This document shows positions 12,632 to 25,019 of a stretch of 64,000 nt of DNA, in pieces. The notes under the pieces were generated by a model. It worked only from the letters and a program-made list of their open reading frames with translations. It was not told the DNA's origin and made no database searches. The stretch is from Siphonodentalium dalli (lineage: Eukaryota; Mollusca; Scaphopoda; Gadilida; Siphonodentaliidae), in contig CP136065.1 in assembly GCA_032622095.1 (NCBI GenBank), forward strand, positions 214,438,151-214,502,150, given 5' to 3'. Each line of letters starts with the position of its first letter. Position 1 is the stretch's first letter. The position numbers and the translations under genes were made by a program.

Positions 12632-12852
12632 TACAGTAATGCTCTAATTAATCGACTCCTTAACTACAGCAGAATTATGGGTAACTTTTCAGGATTTAGT
12701 CGGAAATATGGGTTGATGCCATTCATCGGAAAGCTCTCGGTGAGAGCTTTCCGATGAATGGCAACAAGCCATATTTCGGACTAAATCCTGAAAAGTTACC
12801 CATAATTCTGCTGTAGTTAAGGAGTCGATTAATTAGCTCCAGAATTACTGTA
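12632..12852. mobile_element. Tc1/mariner-like palindromic MITE, copy 2
   Basis: A 217-bp element (12634-12850) beginning CAGTAATGCTC and ending ATTACTG, with TA on both sides. It is an almost perfect hairpin: the left arm through 'gaaagctctc' is repeated as its reverse complement starting 'gagagctttc'. Non-autonomous and apparently younger than the copy at 10967, because its arms match nearly throughout. Confidence 0.85.
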
Positions 12853-14380
12853 ACATGGTTTATAATATACAAATGTATACTGTATGGGAAACATCAGAGG
12901 TTTACAAAGTAATAAAAACAGTTGATTTGTTCTTTATTCTTGTGGTTATATACACGTACATAAATGTATTCTAAAAATAAATGTCCTTTACAACGTGGAT
13001 CAATGAAATGCGGTTGTTGCATTTAAAATGCATTGAGGGTGCATTGTGTCACCCCACTTTGTAAATGCCTTAATGACAGCATTTAAATTAAATGCACTGC
13101 ATTGGGAATAATCGCAGTCGCATTGAAATTACCGATCATTGCGCCGAAAAAGTATACTAGTATGAACACCCAAATAACGATACGATAGTGTATTTTGAAA
13201 TTTTAGTTATAATTTTGTTTAATTTAAATTCACATCTGAATAATTCTGTGTTATTTTCCCACTCCTGGTGTACATGTATATGTTCGGAATCGGACATTCA
13301 TGATGTAGTTTTCCATTCAAAATGGAATAAACATAAATAAACACTGTTGACATTAATTGTTTTATAATCAGAATCTGAGAATCATGATTCTCATTTTGAT
13401 TCTAGTAAAAAGTCTTGATTCCCTGTAGAAAGTGAAACACTAACATTTTGATTATTGCCAAAAATCTGATGGATTTTAAGGCCTGCATCAAGACATTTGT
13501 TTGTGAATAAATCAAGGTAAATGTGTTAAAATATGAACGCATTTACAAATGCGTTGCTCCAAAATCGCAAAGTAGATTCGAACATGTGGTCGCTTTTCTA
13601 AGAAATTTGTGAGTGGTCTGTACATGTACATACATGTAAGTTACTTGACCAATTACACAAGGAGTCGAGGGACACAATCAATGAGGACGTTTGTACTAAA
13701 AAATATTTTTTTACGCAAGGAACGAACACAAGGCCACTTTCTTAATTTATATTATGAGCCAACAAGACAGATCGTAAATCGCTGTTATATGACAATATAT
13801 GTGGCCATCATAATGGTCGACAGGCATGACGCCAACAAAAACCAATCTGTCAGGCCAATATAAAGAAGTCGCGACTTATTGCTGGTGGAACATATTAAAG
13901 GCATCGTTCCATTTCGTTAATAACAACTTACATGTAACATTCACCTCCACCTCTTTACTCTTGGGCTCCAAATAAATATGCATGCACCAGCTGCATCCAC
14001 GTTTATTATTTTTCTTGGGAAATCCCCCCCCCTGCACAGTGCTTATTTGGGTCTGCACGTTTATTAATATTTTGAAGCTATGAACATTTAAATCAGCACA
14101 AATTCAAGATTTCTATATGATTCAGATGTAAAAATGATCAACACGTCTACATTAGTTACTAGCTAAACAAGACATTTTGTCATATGTTTATACTTTACTG
14201 TGAAATTGTGTTTCTTCCGTTCTCTATGAACGGATTCTCAAAATGTTTGGTTTTCCAAAAAACAAGGATTCGAACTGTCTGAACTGAACTCCATGCGTTT
14301 GTTTAAATAGATGAATAAATAATGGGAAAGACATACAATCCTAGTTCATAATGAATTTAAGTATATAAATATAAATAATA
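12853..14380. other. Intergenic; no gene recognised
   Basis: AT-rich DNA with scattered 'tgcattt/aaatgca' motifs around 13000-13130. The short ORFs here show no domain signature or splice context that I trust. Confidence 0.4.
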
Positions 14381-14507
14381 AACGGCGGATTCAACGTGGT
14401 CATGGGTTTTGACCGCGTTAAAAAAATCAGCAAACTCTGCATGAACCCCGAAGTTTGCTGATTTTTTCTCGCGGTCAAAACCCCATGACCGCATTGAAAC
14501 CGCCGTT
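14381..14507. repeat. 127-bp hairpin element
   Basis: The arms begin AACGGCGG and end CCGCCGTT. They pair along about 55 bp through 'gtcatgggttttgaccgcg' and 'aaatcagcaaact', with a short loop around 14437-14450. It is a compact fold-back MITE-like sequence without an obvious target duplication. Confidence 0.75.
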
Positions 14508-15807
14508 CATTTCTTATATGAATAACACAATTTAAGATTGGTGAATTATTTCTTTTGGTTAATTTAATAAACGTACAGGACCAAATAACGATCGTACAGG
14601 TGGGAATTTTACCTCGATTTTAATAATCGTACATTAGGCACTCAAGAGTAGTACATATTCAAGTATGTGGCAAACCAAAAAAACACCACATGATACATAC
14701 ATGTACCTGTACTACATGTTGACTCGTATACCTGAACCTGCTATAAAAATTATTTGGTTAACCACAGTTGATGTTTTGCTCAGAGTTCCCCCTGCACTAT
14801 TATTTAGGTCTGTACTTTTATTAACTTTCAATGGAATTTCCCCCCCCCGCACTATTATTTGGGCCTGCACTTTTATTTGGAGCCTGAGAGTAAGTTGCAT
14901 TGACATTTATTTTCACGAATTACCATGCTAAAGGCCAAAGAAAAAAGATTGTATGTTTCCGGTAAAAAAATTTAGGGTAGGTAGGTAGGGAATTTTTTTT
15001 ATTTTATTTTATTTTGATATTTTTTATCCAGCTGCAGAAATATTGAACTACCTCGACCAAAGTGACATAAAATGCCAACCCGTGCCATGGGGAAAGTATT
15101 ACTTGATTAACACAGTGGAAATATACATTAAGATTGATAAAAAATCAAACTTACTTCATGCTTACGTATGTTTTTTATTATATCTAATACCACATTTTCA
15201 TAAATTTGGCTATAAACTTGGTACAAAATTGATGTCACTAACTTTTTATAAGAATTTTACCAATAATACCGCCATTATACCGTACATGTATTTGACGATT
15301 ACATCCCATTGTCTGGGGGTAGCCAGTACACCCACCGAGCATGCCTGGTTTTTGGAAACAGTAGCTACTAGTACATGTATACCCCTAATATATGCAGTGA
15401 TAACCTCTTTACATGTATATATACAGATACACACCCACCATGTCTGTTGATAGTGTTCCATAAGTCCCAAACAAGACATAAAGCAGGCAGGAGATCCACT
15501 CTCAGGAAATTAAAATTGCGAAAATTTTGACTTTTTCTCAAAATATCAATAAAAAGTTTAGGGTCGGCGGGTTATTTTTAGGGTCGGTCGATGTACGGAA
15601 ACATAGTATCTTTTTTCGTTGGCCTAAGGAACATTGCAACTCGTTTGAAGTAACATGACCGCGTTGCGTCAACACTGGAACTGCATTGATGGTAATTTTC
15701 AACATGGTCTCACTGAGGTTCTATCAAATATAAATACTAGTATGGTTGAGGCCAACTTGAGGGAGACAATTATTTTGAGAATATGTGATCCTGTGTTAAC
15801 ATGAGCC
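14508..15807. other. Intergenic; no gene recognised
   Basis: Some homopolymer-rich sequence near 14985-15030. The open frame at 15043-15450 has no domain I recognise, and I do not call it a gene. Confidence 0.35.
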
Positions 15808-16191
15808 TAAGGCGACACCAATTTTAAAGTCTGGTTTACGAACACCTCCTACAACTTTGTTTCCATTTCATGATATTTTCTTTTAATTCTTTTGTCCCAA
15901 AATATTTTACACGCGTACTGATTTTCATGTGCTGTCGCATCCGGTTCTGCTTATGATCATTTACAGATCCATATTTTCATGTATTTCATGACAAGATATG
16001 TCTTGTTTGGTTTGAACAGAATTTCATTCAAAATCATTTTTTCACAATTTTTGTAAAATTTATGTAAAATTCCACGATTTACTTGATATAAATTGGGGGG
16101 ACAATCTTTTTTATTTTTATTTTTTTCCCTCCTGCATCTACTTTTTTTCTCCCCACATCGTAAACCAGACTTAAAAATTGGTGTCGCTCAA
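15808..16191. mobile_element. MITE with GGCGACACC termini, copy 2 (inverted)
   Basis: A 378-bp element (15811-16188) related to 8461-8850 but inserted in the opposite orientation. It begins GGCGACACCAATTTTAAAGT and ends in 'aaaaattggtgtcgc'. TAA precedes it and CAA follows, consistent with a slightly decayed 3-bp TWA duplication. Non-coding. Confidence 0.8.
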
Positions 16192-16489
16192 ATATCATCT
16201 GATGGAGTCAAAATCATTGAACCGTCACTTATGCATGCACATGTTGTCTTGATGTTGAGTCTGGCTTTCATCATTTTCATTAGTTTTACTGTTAATATCC
16301 ACCAAAGGTTGAGGTGTTATGGAACAACTGTATGGCATCGTATACTGTTATCTTCCGAGTAAATATGGAGTCTCTAATTCTTTTATCAGTCACGCATCTA
16401 CTCATCAAATAGTATAATCCTCAAATATTTGTAGTCCAGGTGATCTCGACTGCACAGTACATGTATAAACATTCATCTGTGCACAGTGT

Positions 16490-16705
16490 GTTTTAAATTT
16501 CTTTGCCGTGTAACAACTGTTGTCCCAAGTTTCAATGCCTTGTCCTCCTGGTATGTAGGGATTACCAATTTACCATTGCCGTGTTTTAATTTGCAATTTT
16601 GATGATGACGCTCACTAAGCTTGTTGATAATTTTCTTTGTCGTGTAACAACTGTTGTACCAAGTTTCTACGCCGCGTCCTCCTGGTATTTAGGGATTACC
16701 GGTGC
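16490..16705. repeat. ~128-bp tandem duplication
   Basis: The block 'gtgtaacaactgttgt(c/a)ccaagtttc' followed by 'cctcctggtat(g/t)tagggatta' occurs twice, about 128 bp apart (near 16508 and 16636). Its origin is unknown. It lies just beyond the 3' side of the LINE fragment at 16954-17469. Confidence 0.6.
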
Positions 16706-16953
16706 CTTTAATAGCGTCAGATGCATCATTGCCAGTTAATGTACATTAGAGTGGAACTGAATTAACAATGTCACATTGACACAGTACTCAGTTAAGACCA
16801 GTAAAACAGCAAAAGTAGTATTATTGTACAGCAGGCTTATCACTATCAGTACTTACTACATGTACTGACCCCTTACTATCGTGGATCAATCTGAATCTGA
16901 ATGGTTACGCTGCAGATCCCAATTATGGTAATTTCGCAGCGGGCGAGAGAGTC

Positions 16954-17469
16954 TCAGATCTTTTCCTTCAGCGCACTCTTGAAGGAATCCACATGCTGTT
17001 GTTGTAGGATTAAGGATTCCTCCAGCTGATTCCAGTCGCATATAGTTCGAACAAATGTGGAATTAGCGAACTGAGCTGACACGTATGGTATAGCCTCGTA
17101 GCACTGACTGTTGTTCCTTTAAATTAGGTGCCGAGGAATTTGGCTGGTGACGTAGCCTGTCAGAACTTTGCTCTGCGATCTAAGACGCCTTGTTTCGGGT
17201 GTAAAGTATTGATTAGGTGGTATAGCCGGGACCAATCCACCCACCACCTTACTCATGAATCCCAGCCGATTTATTTTCCGCCGTTTCTGCAATGTTGGTA
17301 AATCTAGCTCGTAGAGGATCTTGGTCATATATCCATCTTCTTTGCTCTTATAGTCTCTTTTAATGAAACGGGCTACTCTACGCTGGATTCTTTCCAGCTT
17401 GTCGATGTGATTTTGTTGGTAGGGGTCCCAGATGGTGTCTGCGTAGTCCATGATCTTCAAACTTCTCAA
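16954..17469 (-). pseudogene. Decayed LINE C-terminal fragment (Jockey/CR1-like)
   Basis: The minus strand encodes the post-catalytic C-terminal region of a non-LTR reverse transcriptase: YADTIWDPYQQNHIDKLERI, then QRRVARFIKRDY, LPTLQKRRKINRL, and, after a single in-frame TAA at about 17117-17119, ICDWNQLEESLI with a final stop at 16954. The motif order (Y-x-x-x-I-W-x-P, L-E-x-I-Q-R-R-x-x-R-F) is characteristic of Jockey/CR1-type ORF2 tails. The catalytic core is missing, so it is a 5'-truncated insertion. The 'gattcagattcag' stretch at about 16888-16900 (minus) probably belongs to its 3' end. Confidence 0.85.
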
Positions 17470-18195
17470 TTCTTCTTCTTCTGGACAGGTGCATTATGAG
17501 CAGGCCACTAGCACTACATCATGATTGTACCGGTACCACAAATTCAATTTTGAGAAAATATTCTGGTTATGGCCAGGTAGCTGAGGTACTGTTCAATACT
17601 ATAGTTGATCCGTTTCGTTATCGCAGCTTAATTCTTACTGTTCCGGGAATTGAAATATTTTTTGTCACATGAAATTCAGTCTTTTTCGATATTTGCGCAC
17701 ATCCATGGGGAGAAATCGGCGAATCTTATATATAAGTCCACAGTTTATCCGTTTGTAGCCAATACACCATTTCCTTCTGTCAATCCGCGTTGATTCGCGA
17801 CAAAATTAACTCAAAATACCACAAAGAATTATCCGCGCTTCATTTTGAAGAACGATAACTAAAAGTTAAGATTGTAATTTGGCTGCAGAAACGAAACGAA
17901 ACGAATTTTGAAACACAATAATTGTATTCACTAATATTTTCCTGTTGGTATATGGTCTACTATAGTATATGCAATCATTTATTGAAATAATAAGTATCAC
18001 TTAGAGAATAATTCTTACTGATAATTAGAAATCTCTTTATTTTGTATCCCTTTAATATTAAATAATGGCCCTGAAAATTGTCTGTTTGTCAGTTTAATGT
18101 TCACTAATTATAGCTAGGCTGTTAGATAAAGTATGATATTGCTTCATTTGTCCGGGGTAGTGTATTGTCATACTGTCATAATAAACTTCAAGTAA

Positions 18196-20118
18196 TAAGG
18201 TAACTACTCGTCAATGATGCTTGAATACATAAATGATTAATAAGGTAACAACTACCCGTCAATGATCGACGTCTTAATATAGAAAGGTTGTATAAGGTAA
18301 CTAACTACACGGCAATGATACTTATTATAGAAGGTTAATAATTTAACTTCTTGTCAATGATGTTTTAATATAGAAAGGGTTAATAAGGTAACTACCCGTC
18401 AATAATGCTTTAGTGTAGAAATGGTTACTAAGGTAACTACATGTCAATGATGCTTTAATAAAGAAAGGGTTAATAAGATAAAGTTATACACGTCAATGAT
18501 GCTTAAATATAGAAAGGGCTAATAGGGTAACTACACGTCAATGATGTTTTAATATAGAAAGGGTTAATATGGTAATTACACGCCAATGGTGCTTTAATAT
18601 AGAAAGGGTTAATATGGTAACTACCGTCCATGATGCTTTAATATATAACTGGCTACTATGATAACTACATGTCAATGATGCTTTATTGTAGAAAGGGTTA
18701 ATAATGTAACTAATCACCAATGATACTCATTATAAAAAGGGTTAATAAGGTAACTGCCTGTCAATTATTGCTTCAACGTAGAAAGGGTTAATAAGGTAAT
18801 TACACGCCAATGGTGCTTTAATATAGAAAGGGTTAATATGGTAACTATCAGTCAATGATGCTTTAATATAGAAAGTGTTATAATATGGTAACTGCACGTC
18901 AATGATGCTTTGATACAAAAATGGTTAATAAGGTAATTACCCGTCAATGGCGCTTTAATATAGAAATCGTTTATAATGTAACTACTCACCAATGATACTT
19001 AGTATAGAAAGGGTTGTTTAATGTAACTACATGTCAATTAATGCTTTAATATAGAAAAGGTTAATAAGGTAACTACACGCCAATGATACTTAGTATAGAA
19101 AGGGTTGGTAAGGTAACTACACGACAATGATACTTTAGTATATAGAGGGTTAATTAGGCAACTACCCGTCAACGATGCTTTAATATAGAAAGGGTTAACA
19201 ACTACATGTCAATGCTGCTTTAATACAGAAATGGTTAATAAGGTAACTTCACGTCAATGATGCTTTAATATAGAAAGGGTTAATACTGTAACTACTCACC
19301 AATGATACTTAGTATAGAACGGGTTAATAAGATAACTACCCAGCAATAATGATGCTTTAATATAGAGAGGATTATAATAAGGTAACTACACGTCAATGAT
19401 GCTTTAATACATAAATGGTTAATAAGGTAACTACCCGCCAATGGCGCTTTAATATAGAAAGGGTTAATAATGCAACTACTCACCAATGATACTTAGTATA
19501 GAACGGGTTAATAAGATAACTACCCAGCAATAATGATGCTTTAATATAGAGAGGATTATAATAAGGTAACTACACGTCAATGATGCTTTAATACATAAAT
19601 GGTTAATAAGGTAACTACCCGCCAATGGCGCTTTAATATAGAAAGGGTTAATAAGGTAACTACCTGTCAATTAATGCTTTAATATAGAAAGGGTTAATAA
19701 GGCAACTACACGCCAACGGTACTTAGTATAGAAAGGGTTAATAAGGTAACTATATACGACAATGATACTTTGGTATATACAGAGTTAAGGAGCCAACTAC
19801 CCGCCAATGATGCTATACTATAGAAAGGGTTAACATTGTAACTACACATCAATGATATTTTAATATAGAAAGGGTTAATAAGGTAACTACGCGTCAATGA
19901 TGCTTTAATAAAGAAAGGGTTAATAAGGTAACTTCACATCAATGGTGCTTTAATAAAGAAAGGGTTAATAATGTAACTACTCACCAATGTTACTTAGTAT
20001 AGAAAGGGTTAATAAGGTAACTACCTGTCAATTAATGATTTAATATAGAATGGTTAATAAGGTAACTACACGCCAATGGTGCTGTAATATAGAAAGGGTT
20101 AATAAGGTGACTTCAATG
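18196..20118. repeat. 45-46 bp minisatellite (about 40 copies) with higher-order repeat
   Basis: The tandem unit reads approximately 'gctttaatatagaaagggtt' followed by 'aataaggtaactacacgtca' and 'atgat'. Units vary in length and sequence. A 184-bp, four-unit block at about 19292-19486 is repeated almost exactly at 19476-19670, which shows recent higher-order amplification. The array runs directly into a CCTGGGT cluster at 20130. Minus-strand ORFs here are repeat artefacts. Confidence 0.9.
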
Positions 20119-20129
20119 CAGATTATACA

Positions 20130-20450
20130 GTTTAACAAAATACCACAGGTGTATATATCCGGGTGAACACTGTAGTAAATACCTGGGCGAAACCCTGGTG
20201 TAAATACCTGGGTGTAAATACCTGGTGTAAATACCTGGGTGTAAATCCGTAAAAACCCGGGTAAACTGGGGTTTATACCTAACATATATAGAAAACACCT
20301 GGGTAAATCTATATAAATCCCTGATTTACCTGGGTGTAACCTGGGTGTGACCTGTGTGGAACCAGGGTAAAACCTATATGTACCGGGGTATACCTAGGTA
20401 AACACCAAGATTTACCCAGGTACATTTTTATATGGGTATGTCGCATTAGT
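20130..20450. repeat. CCTGGGT cluster, second locus
   Basis: Repeats of 'aatacctgggtgtaaat' and 'acctgggtgt' end in 'ggtacatttttatatgggta', the inverse of the left border of the 5985-6865 locus. It is therefore a diverged member of the same family lying next to the 45-bp minisatellite. Confidence 0.7.
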
Positions 20451-20459
20451 TCCTTCATT

Positions 20460-20696
20460 GTGATGTCGAATAGGAAATCGAGACTTTGGCGAGGTCCATA
20501 CCTAATTTCCTGGACAGGTTTTGTAAATTCCGGTGCAAACCTGAGACGGGTTGTAGATTTTATTTATTACATGACCCAAAGCCACGACAAAACATACTTA
20601 AATCAACAAATGGGACGCGAAACTATCATCGGCCTCTATAAGGCATACGATGAAGTTTCACTTAACTATGCGTTGTTTGCCCGCGTAACGAAATAG
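20460..20696 (+). CDS. Unassigned ORF, 78 codons (doubtful)
   Basis: An ATG-started open frame whose product is moderately basic and has no domain or motif I recognise. The composition is more protein-like than most ORFs around it (few low-complexity runs; Trp, Tyr and charged residues mixed). It has no visible splice sites and starts right beside a repeat border. It could be a chance ORF or a remnant of a mobile-element protein. I assign no function. Confidence 0.15.
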   Translation: MMSNRKSRLWRGPYLISWTGFVNSGANLRRVVDFIYYMTQSHDKTYLNQQMGRETIIGLYKAYDEVSLNYALFARVTK

Positions 20697-20699
20697 TCC

Positions 20700-21200
20700 A
20701 AGACAAATAAAGACTCTTTGATGTATTTAATGACGTATATTTAATGACAACTTTTCACAAACAATGGTCAAAAATAGGACATCTGTATATTGCCTGGAAA
20801 ATAGAAATAGAAAATACAAATTATACACATATGTTAATAAAGACGACGACATGTGACGTCTGGTTAACATCGTCAGTGAAAAAACCGCAAAAGCTATGTG
20901 GTCTGAAAATAAAAAAAATATTCATATAAGTTTCCATGATCAAATCACAAAAATATTCTAAAACAAGGTACATGGTATTGGGATAGACATTATACACTAA
21001 TGTATGACCATAGCATTATCGGTTTACAAGTCCGTATTATGTGTGATTTATAGTGGTCCCACGTACACGGAATAATGCAAAATCATTAACGTAAACACGT
21101 GCTTAAAGTCACATTGAAGACGATGTCTTATAGGACAACACACACCATTTACCTCTGAAAGTAGCATCCAATACCCCATGTCCGACAGATAAATAAATGT
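20700..21200. other. Intergenic; no gene recognised
   Basis: AT-rich spacer between the unassigned ORF and the MITE at 21204. Nothing supportable is seen. Confidence 0.35.
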
Positions 21201-21613
21201 TTAGGATCAGGGGACTTCTTGACATGACCAATACCACATATTTACAATGAGAATAGGCAACTTGAAATAATGGCTGCAAAATATGTATGTTTTAGAAGCA
21301 AAAAGTTTTTGGGATTCACTAACCTTATCATCATTTATATTTTCTGGATGGGTAATAACTTTAGTGGAAAATAGCAAATTTAATACCATTTGAAAATTTA
21401 GTTCGATCACATGTTTACAGTGAATCAGGAAACAAAAAAGTCTGCTGTGAAATTTTCAAGGTAAGTTTCTTGTTTTTGTTGTAAAATTGCCAGCTACACT
21501 GTTTCTGCTGCATCTTTTGCTGATGGGTCAAATTGTGTGCAATTGATAGTAAATTGTAAATGGGCACAAACTTGTTTTCCAGCTTGATACCAGTTGAAGT
21601 CCCCTGACCCTTA
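21201..21613. mobile_element. PIF/Harbinger-like MITE with TTA duplication
   Basis: A 407-bp element (21204-21610) has terminal inverted repeats GGATCAGGGGACTTC / GAAGTCCCCTGACCC (one mismatch) and TTA on each side (21201-21203 and 21611-21613). The 3-bp TTA duplication and GG...CC ends resemble PIF/Harbinger derivatives. It is a different family from the GGCGACACC MITEs. Non-coding. Confidence 0.75.
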
Positions 21614-23799
21614 ATCTACACAGGACACATTACACCAATATCCACTCTATCGCGTGGACCAGCTGGCTACAGACTATGTGAACGCATTCATCAACACAGT
21701 CTATGGTATGCCTACAACGCTGTCTTATATTCTATGAATAAATGACCATCATCTGGACAACATATGGAGACTTTGGTCAGCCTTCTTTCTTCTCGGTTAT
21801 ATCTTCTTCGACCTGCAGACTATTCTATCTAAATAACGTATATCAAGGAAAATCCGCATGCAATCAGTTATGAGCATACTTATATATCTAGAACATTCGG
21901 AGAAAATTACATGCTTAATGTATATTGCCGTGAACAGTATTTTAATTATGTTAATAATCTGGATTTCAGCACAGCTCAATCTCATTATTTTAGTCATTGG
22001 TACAATTTAAATACAAATATTCGGTTATCCAATAGTTATTGCTCAAAAGCGAATTCTGCATATCAAGATGGTGCGAGTCAAAAATGTATTCCTGCATAGT
22101 TGAAATGTTTAACCTGCTTGAAAAATAACTTTTGAATAAATAAAGGCAAAGCAATTTGTGAAATATACGAAACATTTTAGTGGAAACGAATGTAATTTTT
22201 ACGGAGTTTACGCATTTTGAGATATATTGGTGCCGAAAATGTCACATATATTCGATGCATCGAAATACGTGATATTTTCATATAAGTAAACTTCACCTTT
22301 AGTCCAGTTAGTTATTATAGAAAACTAGCAAGGTCACTGGCGATTCCCAGGTTAAAGTGACTTGGAATCCTCTGCCGTTGATATTTGGTGGGAGTACAGA
22401 ATACTCTGACTTGCCCAAAGTGTTATTCTCATAAATTTTACACCAGAATGGTCATCGCACAACGTCATTCCATACATGGATTATAAGTAGTGTCTTATCT
22501 TGTCGGAATGATATATAATGCATGACTACTCACTGATCACGTTGTACCGATTCACTAAATTGACACAAAGTGTGCCCTGCTTGAGTGTCTATTTAAGATA
22601 TAAATGTAGTGTTTGTTTGTAATATTGAGGTATATATTGAGGCGCTATGGTGGTTGTGCCAAATTATGTAAAACGCGAAGTGGTTTACACTAAATTTGCC
22701 TGCAACGACAACACGCACACCCACTACATTCATTTATAGTATTTATATAGCTGTTTAATGATTTATTCCCATAAAAAGATAAGTATATTCTTATTTTTTT
22801 TCGCAAAATTAGCGAGAATTTGAGACTTGCACACGAAACACATTAAGTCAGCCCATTATACGATTTCATGTTCTTATCAACGATAATGTGATCGATATAA
22901 ATAACTGGCTTCAGATGCAATTCGTCTGAACTTTGAAAAGCAAGGTTAAAATTAGGTTAACAATTTGTGACGTCGTGTTCGTGTTAAGATGTGTGTGTCA
23001 GTGGGGGGTCTTTGTGTTATCGGATATCAAACAGGGTGACCAAATTGGCAGTTGACCAATCACCGACCATGACTTAATATAACACAGACGGACTATGTAA
23101 ATATGTAGCGATTTACAATGGCACATATACAAAAGGTATATCACCGGAGATGGAATGGTCTCAAGAACCGCTCCCATAGGCAGATAATGATGCGGATAAA
23201 TATAAATAACATATGCATCTAATAAACACTCAATAGTGTCCCTGGCCCAAGCAAAAATGTAAATGTTGTTTCGGGGAAGTGGAAAGCCGCAACGGGTAGC
23301 GTGCTTCATATTAGACGAGCCGTACATAAGCATATTAGCACAGTCTGCACATCTTGGATTATCATAATTAACTGTTAATTCAATTCACTTTAAAAAGTAA
23401 CCAAACATTCTATATGCTAAGATTTCTATTTTGTTTTTATCAGTTTTGGCGCCGTGATTCCACCCTAGCTCTTTTATTTCTCACCATTCCTTGTACAGTA
23501 CCAGTCAAAAGAAGTGGTATATTAAGCGCGCTATTGCAAGTGGAAACGCTTATAAGCGCCCGCTTGCGATATTATTGCAATATTTTGCGCTTAATATCGC
23601 GATATCACGTGCTTATTATCGCGACATCTTACGCTTAAAATGTTTATTTCATAAATAGTGACAATGTTATAGATTTTATATAATTATAGTTGTAAATGCT
23701 ATGTGTACACTATATGTACACTATAGGCACAGTATCTATCTAGTAAAAATATAACACTATCGGGCCTCTGCAACGCTGCCTTTATGTCCACGTCATTGG
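21614..23799. other. Intergenic; no gene recognised
   Basis: Mixed AT-rich DNA. At 23515-23640 a patch of 'gcttaatatcgcg'-type motifs forms weak local inverted repeats. No exon-like stretch with splice sites is convincing. Confidence 0.35.
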
Positions 23800-24220
23800 A
23801 CGCCAAACGATTATATAAATTTGGTGGAAATTACATTGTTCATACACCTTTAATACCCCGACTCGAGGCCAAATTGGTTTCTTTAAACAACATCATTAGA
23901 TCCCTTGTATCAATGAGATGACTATATAGAACATTGGTGAAAAACGGCGACTAAATATGTTTTATCAATGTAGTGGCCCTCCCTTCCGTGTCACTGCCCC
24001 TCCCTATCTCTAACAATATGACACAATTTTTGCCTCTTTAAACCACATTTTTAGATTAGTCGTACGGATTTGGTGGAAATCGGCGCTAAAAATGTTGCTG
24101 CCAACCCCTCCACCACCGTGACTCGAATGGCACCACTTTTGACAGATTTAAACCACACAATTAGACTCCTCATATCATGGAGATGATTATATATTAGGTT
24201 TTTGGAAACTATCCATTTTG
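23800..24220. repeat. Degenerate ~150-160 bp tandem repeat, second locus
   Basis: The same family as at 1-470: 'aaccacacaattagactcc', 'tcatggagatgattatata', 'ggtggaaatcggcgctaaa' and 'cgaatggcaccacttttgac' recur in order. Two to three diverged units are visible. Non-coding. Confidence 0.6.
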
Positions 24221-25019
24221 AGCCATCGAGATTGTCCCCGTTAATTTATAATTTACAGACGTAGTTAGGGTAGTTTATTTACAATACACACGAATGATAC
24301 AGTGGCAGTAATACATAATAAAGTAAAGCAGTGTATTGTCGGGGGTAGCCTAGCCCTATCGGGATGTCTTCCTGCTACCCCCCTAAAACAAGTACACTAT
24401 ACGCAATAGCATATATGCGTGTATTGCAGATCCACGCACATGTACAGACTATAATCATATATAAAACTTCTAGAATCTAGTACTAGTATCTAGTATCTAG
24501 GGCATATCACAAACAAGTATTGGTGTGGTTGTTAGCCAATCCATACAATTTATCACATCGAAAATGTATTATCTCTCCATATGAATGTATTGAACTGTTC
24601 AAATTATCTAAAACATATGAACAGTTTCGGTTCCAGTTCCAGGTCCATGGGTATATTAGGAACAAAATATTTAATTTTCTGTTGCTACAACGGTTTCAGG
24701 CGAGAGATATCGTCATCTTTAGCTAAGCAAACAAAATGAGAATCTATATAGATCGTCGGAAAGTCTCTTTGTTGAGTGAGGTTTTGGGATGATTCAAATT
24801 AACATTATTACATATATATAATGTTTATATGTATGTTTGGCGGTATATGGTCATACATGTAGTCTCGTTAGATAAGTCATAATAGTGTACGGTAACATTT
24901 ATGATGTATGGTAGTATATATGGGCATGTTAGGAGCGAGAATGCGATGTGTGTCCACATGCAGATGTGAAGAAAATATTTGAGTAGAATTAGGATTATAC
25001 AACGAGTATGACAATGAAT
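24221..25019. other. Intergenic; no gene recognised
   Basis: AT-rich DNA with a short 'ctagaatctagtactagtat' cluster near 24470-24500. It may include the 3' untranslated end of the LINE that begins downstream on the minus strand. No poly-A boundary is clear. Confidence 0.35.
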
